DNA of 64,000 nucleotides, from assembly GCA_013397115.1 (NCBI GenBank), contig VWZW01002312.1:650425-714424 (forward strand), in the 5' to 3' direction. Origin of the DNA: Edolisoma coerulescens (Eukaryota > Chordata > Aves > Passeriformes > Campephagidae). The translations under genes and the position numbers were made by a program. This document shows positions 52,040 through 63,068 of this stretch, piece by piece; the stretch's first letter is position 1; each line of letters opens with the position of its first letter. The notes beneath the pieces are model-generated. The model was given only the letters and a program-made list of their open reading frames with translations, did no database searches and was not told the DNA's origin.

Positions 52040-52190
52040 GCCATGGAATCTCAGAATGGTTTGTGTTGGAAGGGACCTAAAATATCATCTGTCTCCAACC
52101 TCTCTGTCATGGATAGAGATGACTTCCCTCCACCAGGTCAGGTTACTGACAGGCCCATCCAGCACAGCCCTGAAGACTCCCGGGGATGAG
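52040..52190 (-). mobile_element. Short CR1 LINE 3' end, antisense
   Basis: AGCCATGGAATCTCAGAATG followed by GTTTGTGTTGGAAGGGACCT and AAAATATCATCTGTCTCCAA is the antisense 3' end of CR1. It continues with a CTCTGTCATGGATAGAGATG block, CCTCCACCAGGTCAGGTTAC and CCCATCCAGCACAGCCCTGA to GGATGAG. The order matches the same region in the copy at 8496. Only about the last 150 bases are present. Overlapping 68- and 70-codon plus-strand frames here are antisense shadows. Confidence 0.85.
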
Positions 52191-54839
52191 GTGAATGTGC
52201 CAGGGTTGGGCCTTACTCATATTTATCATCAGTGCCACACTTTTTCTTTGATTCACGGATAGTAATTACATTTGCATTTTTGGCAAGCAGGATGTTCACA
52301 GCTGTGAAGCAATGTATTTTTCTCCTTGGAATATCCATTCTTGAAAAAGGCTGGAAATGAATAACTAGGAAATGACATTTTGTAAAGCCATCACAGCTTT
52401 TCATCTTGTCCAAACAGCTTTTCCATCGCAGAAATACTTCCCTCCCCAGCAGTTTCCCCCCACGTTAGTAAGATGACCGTATGACTTTGGTACTGATATT
52501 GTGCATTAACAACTTTCTTACTATTATATATTTCAAAAGTAGAATATTGCTTTGCATTTATGCTGTTAGTATCATTACATGGGTTTAGATGGATGGGAAG
52601 CATGCATTTTTCAGTAGCTCTTCAGATGTTTTGCTTCATTACCTAAAACGGATTGATTTCCTAACCAGTAGTAATGATCTTATTGTTTCCCAGTACTAGA
52701 AACAGAAGTTCTGTGTGATTCATTGTAACTGAAAGCAAAACACTGTAACTCTTTTAACATTCAGACGGTCTAGCTGCTCTCTCTGCCTTCTCCATTTTTC
52801 TTTTTTTCTATTTGAGATGTTGATCATGGTAATATTTGGCCTTTTGCTTCAAAATAATATTTTATTTTAGTTTTAATACTCGTTGGCAATTGGAAATCCA
52901 GAATCAAAAATGAAGAAAGAGTTAGTTTTCAAGAACTTTCCAGCTGCTTTCAAAAATCTGCTGCTCCTCTTTTTCAAGTGTGTGAATATTAGGATTTTCC
53001 CACAGTAATGCTGGTGAATAGTGATTTTGAGAGCAGACTTCTGAACCTCTTTGACCTTGCTATCTCTCTGTGGCTCAGAGCCAGCATCTGGTTTCAGACT
53101 TACTTTCTAGTTAATTTGATGTTAAACTAGCCTCAGATGTTGTATTCATTAAAGGAAAAGAAAAGGGCCCATTTCCTGAAATTAAGCTTTGCAGAACCAG
53201 GTCTTTTGCAATATTTTTTATTGCAGGTGCTTGGAAAATAAATTAAATCCAGCTTCCCATAAAGGATGGAATATAGAGGCAGTCACAAACATTACTGCAC
53301 AATGCAAAAATTCTTGAATATTTAAATGCTACAGATATTTCCACAATTGTTTATTTCACCTTCTCAGGTGCTAGGGAACCATATGAACTTTAATATCTGA
53401 AATATAAGCAGAAATTCTCTGCCTCCCTCTCTACTTTAAATACTCCTTGAGGAATTTATTTTGTTTTTATCAAACATTTAGTTTCTGAAGCATGCTATCC
53501 CTGAAATTGTACAAATCCATGAATATTCTGAAAATTTATGTTTACTAAATTGCACTTTTATGTTGACACTGAAGTTCATTAGCAAAAACTGTATTTAACT
53601 CAATGTTACTTCATTCATGCATTAGAGAAGGCAGATATAAATTAGTTTCTGTTTTCATTGTCTTTACTTTTAACAATCACAGAAAAATTTCAAAGAGGAA
53701 AAGAGTACACAAGCCTGCTATCTTTTTTAATAGCCTGTTTTTCTCATGGATAGGCAGGTTCTCCTCTGTGGGCAAAAAGCCATGGCTGGAAGGGGTAAAA
53801 AAAGAATAGTGTGGGAAGATATGTACTGACAAGGCTTCTTTAATGCAAAACTACAAGAATCCCAGGAGGAGATGCTTGCCCACATGCTGTCCTGGCAGGG
53901 CTGTGTAGTAGGGTATGGTAAACACATATTCACCCACTGCCAGGTTTTTCTCCTTTACACCTTAGTAATGTTTCATCTGGTGCATTAATTGCCCATTTTT
54001 AAAAAAAATTATTTAGTCCTTTCTTTATTGTTCTGAAAAAATGAACAAAATCAAACAAAACCAAAGAAACAATCTAATTCTGTCTGAAAGGAGAATTCAT
54101 GGTTTTCTGTGTCTTATAAAATACAATATGTTCAGGGCAAAAAATAAAACCACAGTTTATAAAAATCTAATCAGCTTCTCACCTGGAGAAAAGAAGATTT
54201 CCTTCTTTATTTTTCTAAACATTTTTTCATAAAATTTCTTATAATAAATGTTTGGTGAAGGGTGTCTGTTTGTTTTTTGATGGTTTGTTTTGTTGTCTTT
54301 CTTTCCCCTTGTGTTTTTTTTTATTCTCCATTATTCCTTTGTTTTACATGCAAGTTTTACAGATATACCTGGTCTAAAGTCTTCTTCCATTTTTATGGAG
54401 AGGATCTTGAAAAGCACATGTACCAAAACAAGTAAATAAGCAAGCCTTCTATTCTTCCTATTTCTTCACATGTTTTCTATGAGGAAAACCAGTAAATTTT
54501 CTGAATTTCTCTTTTTTTCACCCATGTCTGCTTTTGATACTTTCTTAAAGAGCAGTGTTCTGAAACATCTACTGCTCTTATTACTACTCCCAGTAGTATT
54601 CATTGTAGGTCGTAGGAAGTTTTTTATTTGTTTTGTTTTGGTTGTTTTTAAGGATCAGAACTCTTGGCACTTTACAAACTTCCCATTTTGCAGGTAGGGA
54701 AATGTAAGCACGAAAGGGGATAAAATGATTCAATCAGGATGACTCATCCAGTGAGAGAACAGGTTTTTGTATCCTCTTATCCTACTTTATTCTCACAAAA
54801 GAAACAAATGTAACAAAGGATTTCCTGATAATTTGTCCC
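52191..54839. other. Unannotated AT-rich sequence
   Basis: No gene or named repeat. Open frames are 75 codons or less. A-rich words near 54000-54070 and T-rich words near 54270-54320 are simple sequence. Confidence 0.5.
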
Positions 54840-55060
54840 TCCTTCAGCTGCCTGGGGGCCCCTCCTATCTGCTTAAGGTTTCTCCTTGAGAGCCAAAGAC
54901 TGTCCATGAATTCTACACCAGAATCACCGGTTAGACACAGTGATGGATGGTGCATCTACAGCGGTGCCAGCTGGGAAGGCACAGCACCGCTGCCATGTGT
55001 GGTCAGCGTGGCCGTGATCAGGGTATGTAGGCTGAGTTTTGCTGAAAAGCACTGCTTTAG
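54840..55060. other. GC-richer block with a 9-bp inverted repeat
   Basis: About 220 bases are richer in G and C than the flanks and hold five CpG (CACCGG, AGCGGT, ACCGCT, AGCGTGG, GCCGTG). CAGCGGTGC at 54959-54967 is exactly complementary to GCACCGCTG at 54984-54992, with a 16-base loop. Frames of 71 codons on plus (54906-55121) and 81 on minus (54924-55169) overlap it, and neither shows a family I know. It could be an old repeat, a conserved element or an exon relic. Confidence 0.3.
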
Positions 55061-56800
55061 AAGTAGTTTTTATCTGGCAAAATTGTTGATTCTCCTGGGA
55101 ACACTTCACAAGATGAAATAACAAGGTATAAGGGGAAAATAGCTGAAGACATTGTTCCAAAAGCAGCAATGTTACAGTGACATTTTTTCATCTGTAAATG
55201 GGACTGATGAGACATGGCGGGCTTTCTCTTTGCTCTCTTGGATTGCACATTTTGTAATATTTCCAGAGTGATATAATCACCTCCTTGGCGCCAGCAATTA
55301 TGGCATGTCCTATCCCAATTTTAGTAATGACATCAGGATCAAGAAAATAGACTTTTGGAATCAAGGTTTTTTTGCATTAAGTCAAATAAATCATACACAA
55401 TTTTTCCTGCTAACAAGAAAAGTCTTTATACAAAAGATGCCCTTATGCATTTGATTTTTCATTATTCTACATGCAAACATATGTCATGTTAATCATTTTG
55501 TCCTAAGAAACTCTATAGTTCAGTTGTTATGATTTGTCCAGACTTTGCAATGCTTTTGTTAGTTTAAACATATATTCTTTTGGCGTTAGGGGGAGAGCTT
55601 GTGGAAAGGATGAGAAAAGGCAGCACATTTTGCTCAATGGAGAATGGCAGCAGATGAGTGGTTACAGCAGGGAAGATGGTTGATAGATGAGAACAGCAGA
55701 AAGCAATCAGTCATCTCCCCTCCCAAAATTTTAGTTGGAGCACAATTGGAGCACATAACTTATTCTATGGAATTGGTTTGTGCTTACGGAGAACTCTGTA
55801 ACTGATGAGAAATTTTTACCTGGCCTTGCTAGATCTATAGATATATATTTCTGCATGGGGAGAGGCTGAATTTTAAATTTTAATAGCATGGCTTGGTCTT
55901 GCTCTGTGAGGAGGAATTTCACAGGGGATTTTGTTTTGCAATACACAGTGATTTTTAACAGCTTTGCCTTGCCAGGTCACTCACATTTATTAAATAAGTG
56001 TAGGGTTTTTTTCAGCTTCTGTTTCAACTAACTACATAAAATCTGCTTCTAAGTTTGTTTAATACTGGAAAAAACATGCCTTGCTACAAGCCGTGTAAAC
56101 TGGTATTTCTGTTACTGCATTCCTTCACAGAGAGACTCATTTCTTTGATGAGGCATGCTTAGCTTAGCACTGTGTGTGGCATCTGAAGACTATAGCAACT
56201 ACTGACTAGTGTTAGAGGTTTTTCTCTCATTTCTAGTTAAATTTTTAATAGTCCCTGAGCGTTTTTAGACTTCTGTTCATTTTGGTATTTTACCAAATGA
56301 GAGTTGTATAATATGTATAGCAACTTTATATCTCATAATATTTTCTTTATTTTGTTAATAGTTAAAGCACTATATTTATAGCTCTATAGGTTTTGCTTTG
56401 TCACTTTTGCTTTCAGAGTCCAACAGTCATGTGGACAATAGGAATCATACAGTGACTGGTAGAAACGTACAATATAGGGGCACCAGAGATTGTAGCAAGA
56501 ACATGGTTATATTAAAGTAGTAGTTAATCAAAATGAGACTGTGAACAAAGTGTTCCAATGATCTTGAGGATGAGCAGGAAATCACGCTAATCATACATGC
56601 ATCATAACCAAAATGGAGTGTGTTCTTCTTCATCTGTGTACTAACCACTTGGAGGCAAATCTGCCACACTGCATTTGAAGTCTGAGATTTCTGATGGTCT
56701 GCCATCAACAGCTGTTAGTAGTACTACAGCAGGATGAAACAGAAAACTGGAGATAAACAACAGCAAATCCAAGAGTCTTCAACATGTGCTCAAATGTATA
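55061..56800. other. Unannotated AT-rich sequence
   Basis: No gene or named repeat. Minus-strand frames of 71 and 87 codons at 55731-55946 and 56445-56708 have no recognisable domain. Confidence 0.5.
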
Positions 56801-56829
56801 CATAATAACCTGATATCCATGTTATTATG
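56801..56829. repeat. 9-bp inverted repeat with 11-base loop
   Basis: CATAATAAC at 56801-56809 and GTTATTATG at 56821-56829 are exact reverse complements. The AT-rich arms make a chance origin likely. Confidence 0.6.
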
Positions 56830-59284
56830 ACTGAAATGTCAAGCACAAAAGTCAAGATTGCATTTGACTTAGGTTCAGTTCCGTGCATAAATAATTTTAT
56901 ACTTTACCTATACGGTCTTATATTGTTTTTACTTCACTGAGTAATCAAAAAAAAATGCAACTCAATTCATGAGATATTTGGTGTTTTGTCATTTTCTTGC
57001 TTCTCATTATATGGTCAGTTATATGCATTATTGACTGTCTGCTGTTCATATGTGTGGTAAAAGCAGCTATAATGCTTTCATTGGCTTTTCTATGCTACTC
57101 ACCACTATGACACCTTACTGCTTCTCACAGGTGATTAAATTAATTTTCATATCACCCTTGTGATAGAAGGAATTGTTATCATCCTTACTTAATAGATATC
57201 AAACCACAGAGATTAAAATGAAAGTATTACCTAACTTAAACATTCAAAATGCTATGTCTAGGACTTTGGGTTTTTTAATCTCCTTGACATGGAATGACTC
57301 TTGTATTCAGAGCGGTCTTTCAATGAAAGGGTGAGGAAATGATGAGGGGCTGGGTCACAAGGAGGATGTAGCACTTCTGCTGTCTTATTCTTACCCTTTT
57401 CCACTGGCATTCACTTTTAGCACTCCTAGAGAGAGATGAGTGGATCTGATGGACCTTTGATCCACCCAGCAGCAGCTCAGATGTTCTGAGTTAATCTGTG
57501 TTTGTGAGTGTTGATACCCACATGTCTTAAGCATGTGGATACCTCATGAATGAAAAACACTTAACTAGTGACGTGTGATAAAGTTGGTGTAAGTGACTGG
57601 TTCATTATCAGGTGCTTTGCAGCTTGAGCAAATATTATTTGCAGTTCCTGATGATAAAATCACTCTTACTTTTCTGTAGCCCTTGGATTGAGTACCTACC
57701 TTCTGCAGTGAAAGACACAAATATCCCACCTACAGGGGCTTCTTCCTCAGAGTCCTCTGAGGCTCTGAGCAAGACAGGAGATTTTAAAAAAATACTACAG
57801 TAGCACTTCATATTTTTTCAATAATGCTGATAACATGAGGTGACAGACTTAAGGTTGGCCTATACTTATAACTTTTTGAAATTTATGAGGATGTTCACAG
57901 AATCAGTAAAAAAAAAAGCATTTTGCAGACACTTGGCTAAACTCTACTTTGCGCAGCAAAATATGAGTCATTAGAATATCTCACAAAACAGGTTCCAGAA
58001 TGTTGCTTTAAACATGAAAAATATTATTTTCTCTGCCACTTTCTATCAACAGTTGACCTGCTTTCCCTCTTAAGAACTTGGACAGAAAATTGCAGCACCA
58101 CTGGACAGAATTTAGTAATTTAGCAACAAGAAAACACAGTCCTGTAATGTGGAACATCAGGCAGCCCTCCTAGTTAATGTTATTGGGCATTGTAATAATA
58201 TATTTAACATTAAAATAATGTCCTAAAAGTCAGGAAAAACAAGACCCAAAAGATTCATTATTGTAGATTATCATTTGCTTTGGACTAGTGACATGAATTA
58301 TCTTTGACATTACTCACTGAATGTGCTCAGGATCTAACATAAGTATGAGTGCATACACACAAGATAATTCAGTCTCAGCACTCTTCCAAGGTTGGCTCCT
58401 GGGCTAATTCCCTTTAAAGGTTGTTGCTTGGATGTGGCAAAGGACTTCCAGAACTCAAATCACTACATACACCTTGATACATATAGTAGAAGTCTAGGGA
58501 AGTGGAAGCAACAAAAAATCTAGCACATCTGGTGAACTAAATACAAAAAATACAATATAAAATAAAAAAAAATTCAGTATAAAAGAAATAGAAACAAACA
58601 AAAAAAATCTAACAACCAGAATTTAAAGAATTGAAATGAACTGAAGTGGAAAGGATTAAACAATTTTGCTAAACTAAAGTAGAAAAATTTTAGAACTCTA
58701 AAGTCCTAGTACCTTGAGCTTTCACCCTTTACAAAATATATAGTTTGCTTTCAGTGATAATTGCTTTTAACATATCCCAACACAAATTCTTTTGGAAGTA
58801 GAATTCATTTGTGATTTATTGCCAGCAGTTGCTTATTGCAATTAGAGGAATGTTACAGTGCCATGAGGAAAAAAAAAGTTTCCCATTAATCATAATTATG
58901 TGTCCTTTACCCAGAGCTTTCATTGTCATGGGCAATCTAGAACAATATCTAAAGAAACAACTGCAATTTCTTATCCAGCTGCCTCCTGTCCACCCTCCTC
59001 TGAAGCTGGCCTTGATTTCATGTTGGTATTTATGTGTGCACATTGTACTGGTGAAACAAATCATCTTCTATGTGCAAGGTCCCTATAGTTTGGAGCTTCT
59101 CTTTGGACTTTTCTGTCCACAACCCTTATCCCCTTTCTGCAGTGCACACTTTTTGAAGAAAAGGTTGCTTAAGGTCGGTTGTGCAAAGATTTAATTATTA
59201 TGAGCCTAGTGGTGCTGAGGATTGCGAGATCCTCTTGTCATAATGGTCACCCCCTGGCTCACTGGATCTCTTTCTAAAAAGGAT
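56830..59284. other. Unannotated sequence with an A-rich tract
   Basis: No gene recognised. A-rich low-complexity sequence runs from about 58541 to 58611. A 127-codon plus-strand frame at 58811-59194 has hydrophobic stretches but no known domain, and is read as chance. A small imperfect dyad, CCACATG-TCTTAAG-CATGTGG, lies at 57518-57538. Confidence 0.45.
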
Positions 59285-59765
59285 GTGAGCCTCTTAGAAT
59301 GAGTCCAGAGGAGGCCACAGCGATGATCAGAGGGCTGGAGCACCTTCAGTATGAGGACAGGCTGACAGAGCTGAGCTTGTTCAGCCTGGAAGAGAAGGGA
59401 GACTTAGAACACCAGGGAGAACTTAGAACGCCTTCCGATACCTGAAGGGGGCCTACAAGAACTCTGAGGAGAGACTTTTTATGAGAGAGTATAGTGACGA
59501 GAGAGAAGGTAATGACTTTAAGCTAAAGAAGGGTGAGTTTAGATTAGATGTTAGAATTAATTTCTTCATTGTGAGGGTGGTGAGGCACTGGAACAGGTTG
59601 CCCAGAGAAATTGTGGATGTCCCATCACTGGAAGTGTTCAAGGCCAGGAATTTAAGAAACCTGATCTGGTGGAAAGTGTGTTCCTGCCCATGGCAGGTGG
59701 ATTGAAACTAGATCAGTTTTTGTTCCCTTCCAACCCAAACCAGTCTATGATTCTATCATTCTATG
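59285..59765 (+). mobile_element. 5'-truncated CR1 LINE 3' region, sense
   Basis: GAGTCCAGAGGAGGCCACAG, GATGATCAGAGGGCTGGAGC and ATGAGGACAGGCTGACAGAG open the copy. TTGTTCAGCCTGGAAGAGAA, CTGAAGGGGGCCTACAAGAA, GTGAGGGTGGTGAGGCACTG and AACAGGTTGCCCAGAGAAAT follow in the expected order. The end is GTTCCCTTCCAACCCAAACC followed by AGTCTATGATTCTATCATTC, the CR1 octamer-type tail. Only the 3' untranslated part is present. A short internal direct repeat, ACTTAGAAC at 59402-59410 and 59421-59429, marks a 19-base duplication inside the copy. Confidence 0.93.
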
Positions 59766-60060
59766 TTGTATTTTCTGGGATGGGAGAGTAGCATGAAGTA
59801 ACCACGAATGCTTAGTCCTGCCGCCTTCTGTCTCAGGTACTCTTTGCAAAAGATCTTTTCCACTAAGCACAGGGTAAGTGTAAGCATATCTTAAACATTG
59901 TGACCTAGTGTTTATCAGCATTGGGGTTATATATGACGATGCTTCAGAAAGATAGGTTTGCTCGGAAGCTTCCTAATGCATATTAGTGTTATCCCTGGGA
60001 ATATTTATACCTATTTTATGGACTCTGTGTTTTCATCAGTACTGTAGGGTATTGATTTAA
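59766..60060. other. Unannotated spacer between CR1 copies
   Basis: Unique AT-rich sequence without gene or named repeat. Confidence 0.5.
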
Positions 60061-60114
60061 ATGTTATAGGTCTATATAACCTATAAATGTTATAGGTCTA
60101 TATAATGTTATAGG
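60061..60114. repeat. 26-bp tandem repeat with internal dyad
   Basis: ATGTTATAGGTCTATATA occurs at 60061-60078 and exactly again at 60087-60104. A third partial unit, ATGTTATAGG, lies at 60105-60114. In the first unit TATAGGT and ACCTATA flank a 7-base loop, forming a 7-bp stem. Slippage at a small AT-rich hairpin is a simple explanation. Confidence 0.85.
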
Positions 60115-60724
60115 AAAAGAGAAACTACCTCTTTTTCTACGTGCTTGCTTTATCACACCAGTAATTCATAAAGAAAATATAAGCAATTTGATCTTTTTTG
60201 GTAATGGCATCCAACTGAATTCACAGAAAGAGGAGGCTGAGTTCTTTTAGTGTATTGAATTTTCCTTCTCTGGCGCAAGTTTAGTTCTCAGCCATGTTTA
60301 TACATTTATTTCGTTATCAATTTTTCCTGAAGGAAAGCTGTTCTGCCAATATCTTAGAAAAGCTGCATTTTAACTAGGATTAGTCAATATGCTTGGTCAA
60401 TGGTTTGCATATTTTTATAAACTGATAAATAAACATTTTGATATGCTTTGAAATTTCAATCTACTACATTTAAAATAATTAATGGCACTGTATATTACAG
60501 TAAATTCATGCCATGTGGTCACACTCAGTGCAAGTTGGTTTTGTATCCCAGCATCCAAATACTGCTCAGAAAGTAGTGGTGCAGAAAAAGAAGTTGTTAT
60601 AGTTGGATCAAAACTCATCCTGGAAAGAAAAACAGTTTTTCTTGAATTTCTTGAAGAAATTAGGTAAAGTGATGTTTTTAAAAAGGCGTTCGAAAGTAGT
60701 TCAGTATTTATGCCATCCAGACGA
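60115..60724. other. Unannotated AT-rich sequence
   Basis: No gene or named repeat. Short frames of 61-67 codons on both strands near 60415-60667 are not supported. Confidence 0.5.
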
Positions 60725-61395
60725 ACCTAAACAGGCTCAAGAAGTGGGTGCATGGGAATCTCATGGAGTTTAGTAAGGCAAAGTGCAAGGTGCTGGACTG
60801 GGGTCAGGGCAACCCCTAATACCAACACAGACTGGGAAGATGAACAGATCAAGAGCAGCCCTGAGAGAAGGACTTGTGAGGCTGGACATGACCCAGCCAT
60901 GGGCACTCAGAAAGCCAAACGTGTCCTGGGCTGTATCCAAAGCAGAGTGGGCAGCAGGGCCAGGGAGGGGATTCTGCCCCTCTGCTCTGCTCTGGTGACA
61001 CCCCACCTGCAGTGCTGCATCCAGCTCTGGGGTCCCAGCACAGGAAGGACATGGAACTACTGGAGCAATTCCAGAGGAGACCTCAAAGATGATCAGAGGG
61101 ATGGAGCATCTCTCCTTTTAGGAAATACTAAGAGAGATAGGTTTGTACGGCCTGGAAAAGAGAAGGCTTTGAGGTGACGTAATTGTAGCCTTCAAGTACC
61201 TGAAGGGAATTTACAGGAAAGATGGAGAGAGACCATTCACAAGAGCATATAGTGACAGGACGAGGGGGAATGGCTGCAAACTGAAAGAGAGTAGGTTTAG
61301 ATTGGATTTTAGGAAAAAATTCTTTACTGTGAGGGTGGTGAGGCACTGGAACAGGTTGGCCAGGGAAGTTGTAGATGCTCCATCCCTGTAATCAA
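60725..61395 (+). mobile_element. CR1 LINE copy lacking both its 5' part and its 3' end, sense
   Basis: The copy starts near ACAGGCTCAAGAAGTGGGTG (ORF2 RLKKW-like) and runs through GCAAAGTGCAAGGTGCTGGA, AAGAGCAGCCCTGAGAGAAG and CTGGACATGACCCAGCCATG. It continues with AGGGGATTCTGCCCCTCTGC, CCACCTGCAGTGCTGCATCC and AGCTCTGGGGTCCCAGCACA. The 3' region reaches GGTGGTGAGGCACTGGAACA and GATGCTCCATCCCTG at 61387, then stops. The last 100 or so bases and the octamer tail are missing. It covers much the same part of the element as the copy at 29845 and overlaps in content with the copy at 59285, so it is a separate insertion. Confidence 0.92.
60752..61177 (+). pseudogene. CR1 ORF2 C-terminal remnant
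   Basis: A 141-codon open frame lies inside the CR1 copy at 60725-61395. From about residue 60 it reads TQKAKRVLGCIQSRVGSRA, REGILPLCSALVTPHL and QCCIQLWGPS, the C-terminal end of the CR1 polymerase. Upstream residues are partly out of register, since KSSPE is followed by a shifted segment where CR1 has EKDLGVLV and EKLDM. This indicates indels. After the LWGPS block it runs on out of the coding region. No catalytic motif is included, so it is dead. Confidence 0.8.
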
Positions 61396-61413
61396 AGATA
61401 GACTGTAATCAAA
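61386..61413. repeat. 11-bp direct repeat at the broken 3' end of CR1
   Basis: CTGTAATCAAA occurs at 61386-61396 and again at 61403-61413, exactly where CR1 similarity ends. It may mark the deletion or rearrangement that removed the CR1 tail. Confidence 0.8.
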
Positions 61414-62591
61414 TAATGACAGTAATAGAGTGGAGAACCATCAGTCCAGCTGAGACTGCACTCCTAGAAATGCAGTTGATGCGTACCTGCAGCAATGGCA
61501 TACAGGCGTGGCAGGGACCGGCAGGCTTGTGGGGTACTCAGAGCACCCCAGGGCTTGCTGCCTAGTCTTTCTCATGTCTGTATCAAGTGGTTCTGGTTTT
61601 CAAGATTCTTTTTCTCAGATTGCCCAAAATACTTCTGATTCTTCGACATTTTCTGCAGATTTTCACATTCAGATCTCAAGCTGACACAGATTTTAGCAGA
61701 AGCATTGAGGAAAAGAGTTAATGTCTTGGTGACTTTTTTTTGTTATCTAAAAGGAGGAATAATAGTCCCATTAGATTTATTAAATCAGAAGAACCACACA
61801 AAGTGACTTAAGTCTTGTAGAAGCATGAACAGATTACCAAATTTCTTGGAAATTATTTTGCATTCCATTTCTCTTGTTTTTTGTTTGAACTGTTGTTATA
61901 CTAAAAGAAGACAACTATTTCAGCTTCAAAGAAAGATCAAATCCATGATGTAGGATCTGGAATCTGGCATTCTATCTGAACATCACATTAGTAGAAAGAA
62001 GTTCACTCCAAAGAGCCAAGTTTGCCAGGTGGGGGATGATATTCTCTCTAAGGAAAAAAATAAAAGGAATCACAAAGGGAATCCCAGTATGGCTGAGCAA
62101 AACAGGCAATTTGATTTAATAGGCACCTTAAAAAAGTGTTTCATGCCAAATGGATAGACCACTGAGGTATAATTTAGAATAATGAGGTGACATTGTGGAA
62201 AGCACATCTTCAGTTGAGTACCAGGAAACTGTTCAAAGCTAAAATACTAAAGAAATGGAATAGTCATCACAGGAAACTCCTTGCTTGGAAACTTCATAAC
62301 AAAACATGAAGCAGTTTGTTTTGAGAGATTGGATTTCCTGAGATACTTGCTAGAAAATCATGTCACAGAAGATAAATAGATAGTCAGAGTTCCTTTGTTA
62401 ACATGTGTGAGTAGACCGATTCTTACAAACCAGTCTGCTTCATTGTATTTTTTGTCCTACACATCTTCTATTTGTCTGTTTCCTGGGCTTTTAATACTAA
62501 GTCTTGTAATTTTAGACCTAATATTAAGCCTTCTACACTCAAATGTTTCTAAAAACAATTATGCCAAGAGCAAAAGACTAGTTCTGCTGCT
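61414..62591. other. Unannotated sequence
   Basis: No gene or named repeat. 61440-61570 is moderately GC-rich (gcaatggcatacaggcgtgg) and of unknown origin. Confidence 0.5.
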
Positions 62592-62608
62592 AAAAAAAAA
62601 AAAAAAAA
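62592..62608. repeat. Run of 17 A
   Basis: An uninterrupted A run lies inside a 105-codon plus-strand frame (62395-62712), where it reads as lysines. The frame has no family resemblance. Confidence 0.9.
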
Positions 62609-62983
62609 TCATTAAATGTCACATTTTATTCTTTTTGCTTGGAATTTTGATACTGGAAAATCTATCCACACCACTTCTAAATATGGAGTTAATCATAGGG
62701 CTTGCTTTCTGAATTGCTTAACTGGAAACTCAAAGCCACAAGCAGAGAGTTGGCTTGAATTCTACAGTGGTACATGAAAATTCAGATTTAGATCATATGT
62801 TCCTTTTAATATTTGGTTACGATTGACTGGAAGTATTTTAAGTAATGGAAGGCAAAAGTTTTTGTTAACTTTTCTACAAAGAAAATATAAGCATTTTTTT
62901 TCTTTTAGTATAGAGAATAGGTTTTGTATTCCTTCTAAAATATCAATACAAATATTTATCTTTTCCTTCCCTATTTTTACTGA

Positions 62984-63068
62984 GGGGTTGTTGGGGGTTT
63001 TTTTGGGTTTTTTTTTGTTTTGTTTTGGTTTTGTTTGTTTGGGTTTTTGTTTTTGTTTTTGTTTTTTT
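62984..63068. repeat. T/G-only tract with TTTTG-like units
   Basis: For 85 bases the plus strand has only T and G. It begins with runs of four, five and three G separated by short T spacers and passes into repeating TTTG, TTTTG and TTTTTG units. An 83-codon frame across it (62823-63074) has a Phe/Gly/Cys-rich end that reflects only this composition. Confidence 0.92.

Noticed and set aside
58811..59194. 127-codon plus-strand open frame
   Set aside because: No recognisable family, an opposing 82-codon frame overlaps it, and it is flanked by low-complexity and CR1 sequence. Chance is the simplest reading.
62984..63043. Possible G-quadruplex
   Set aside because: Only three G runs lie close together, and the fourth is more than 30 bases away, so the canonical pattern is not met.
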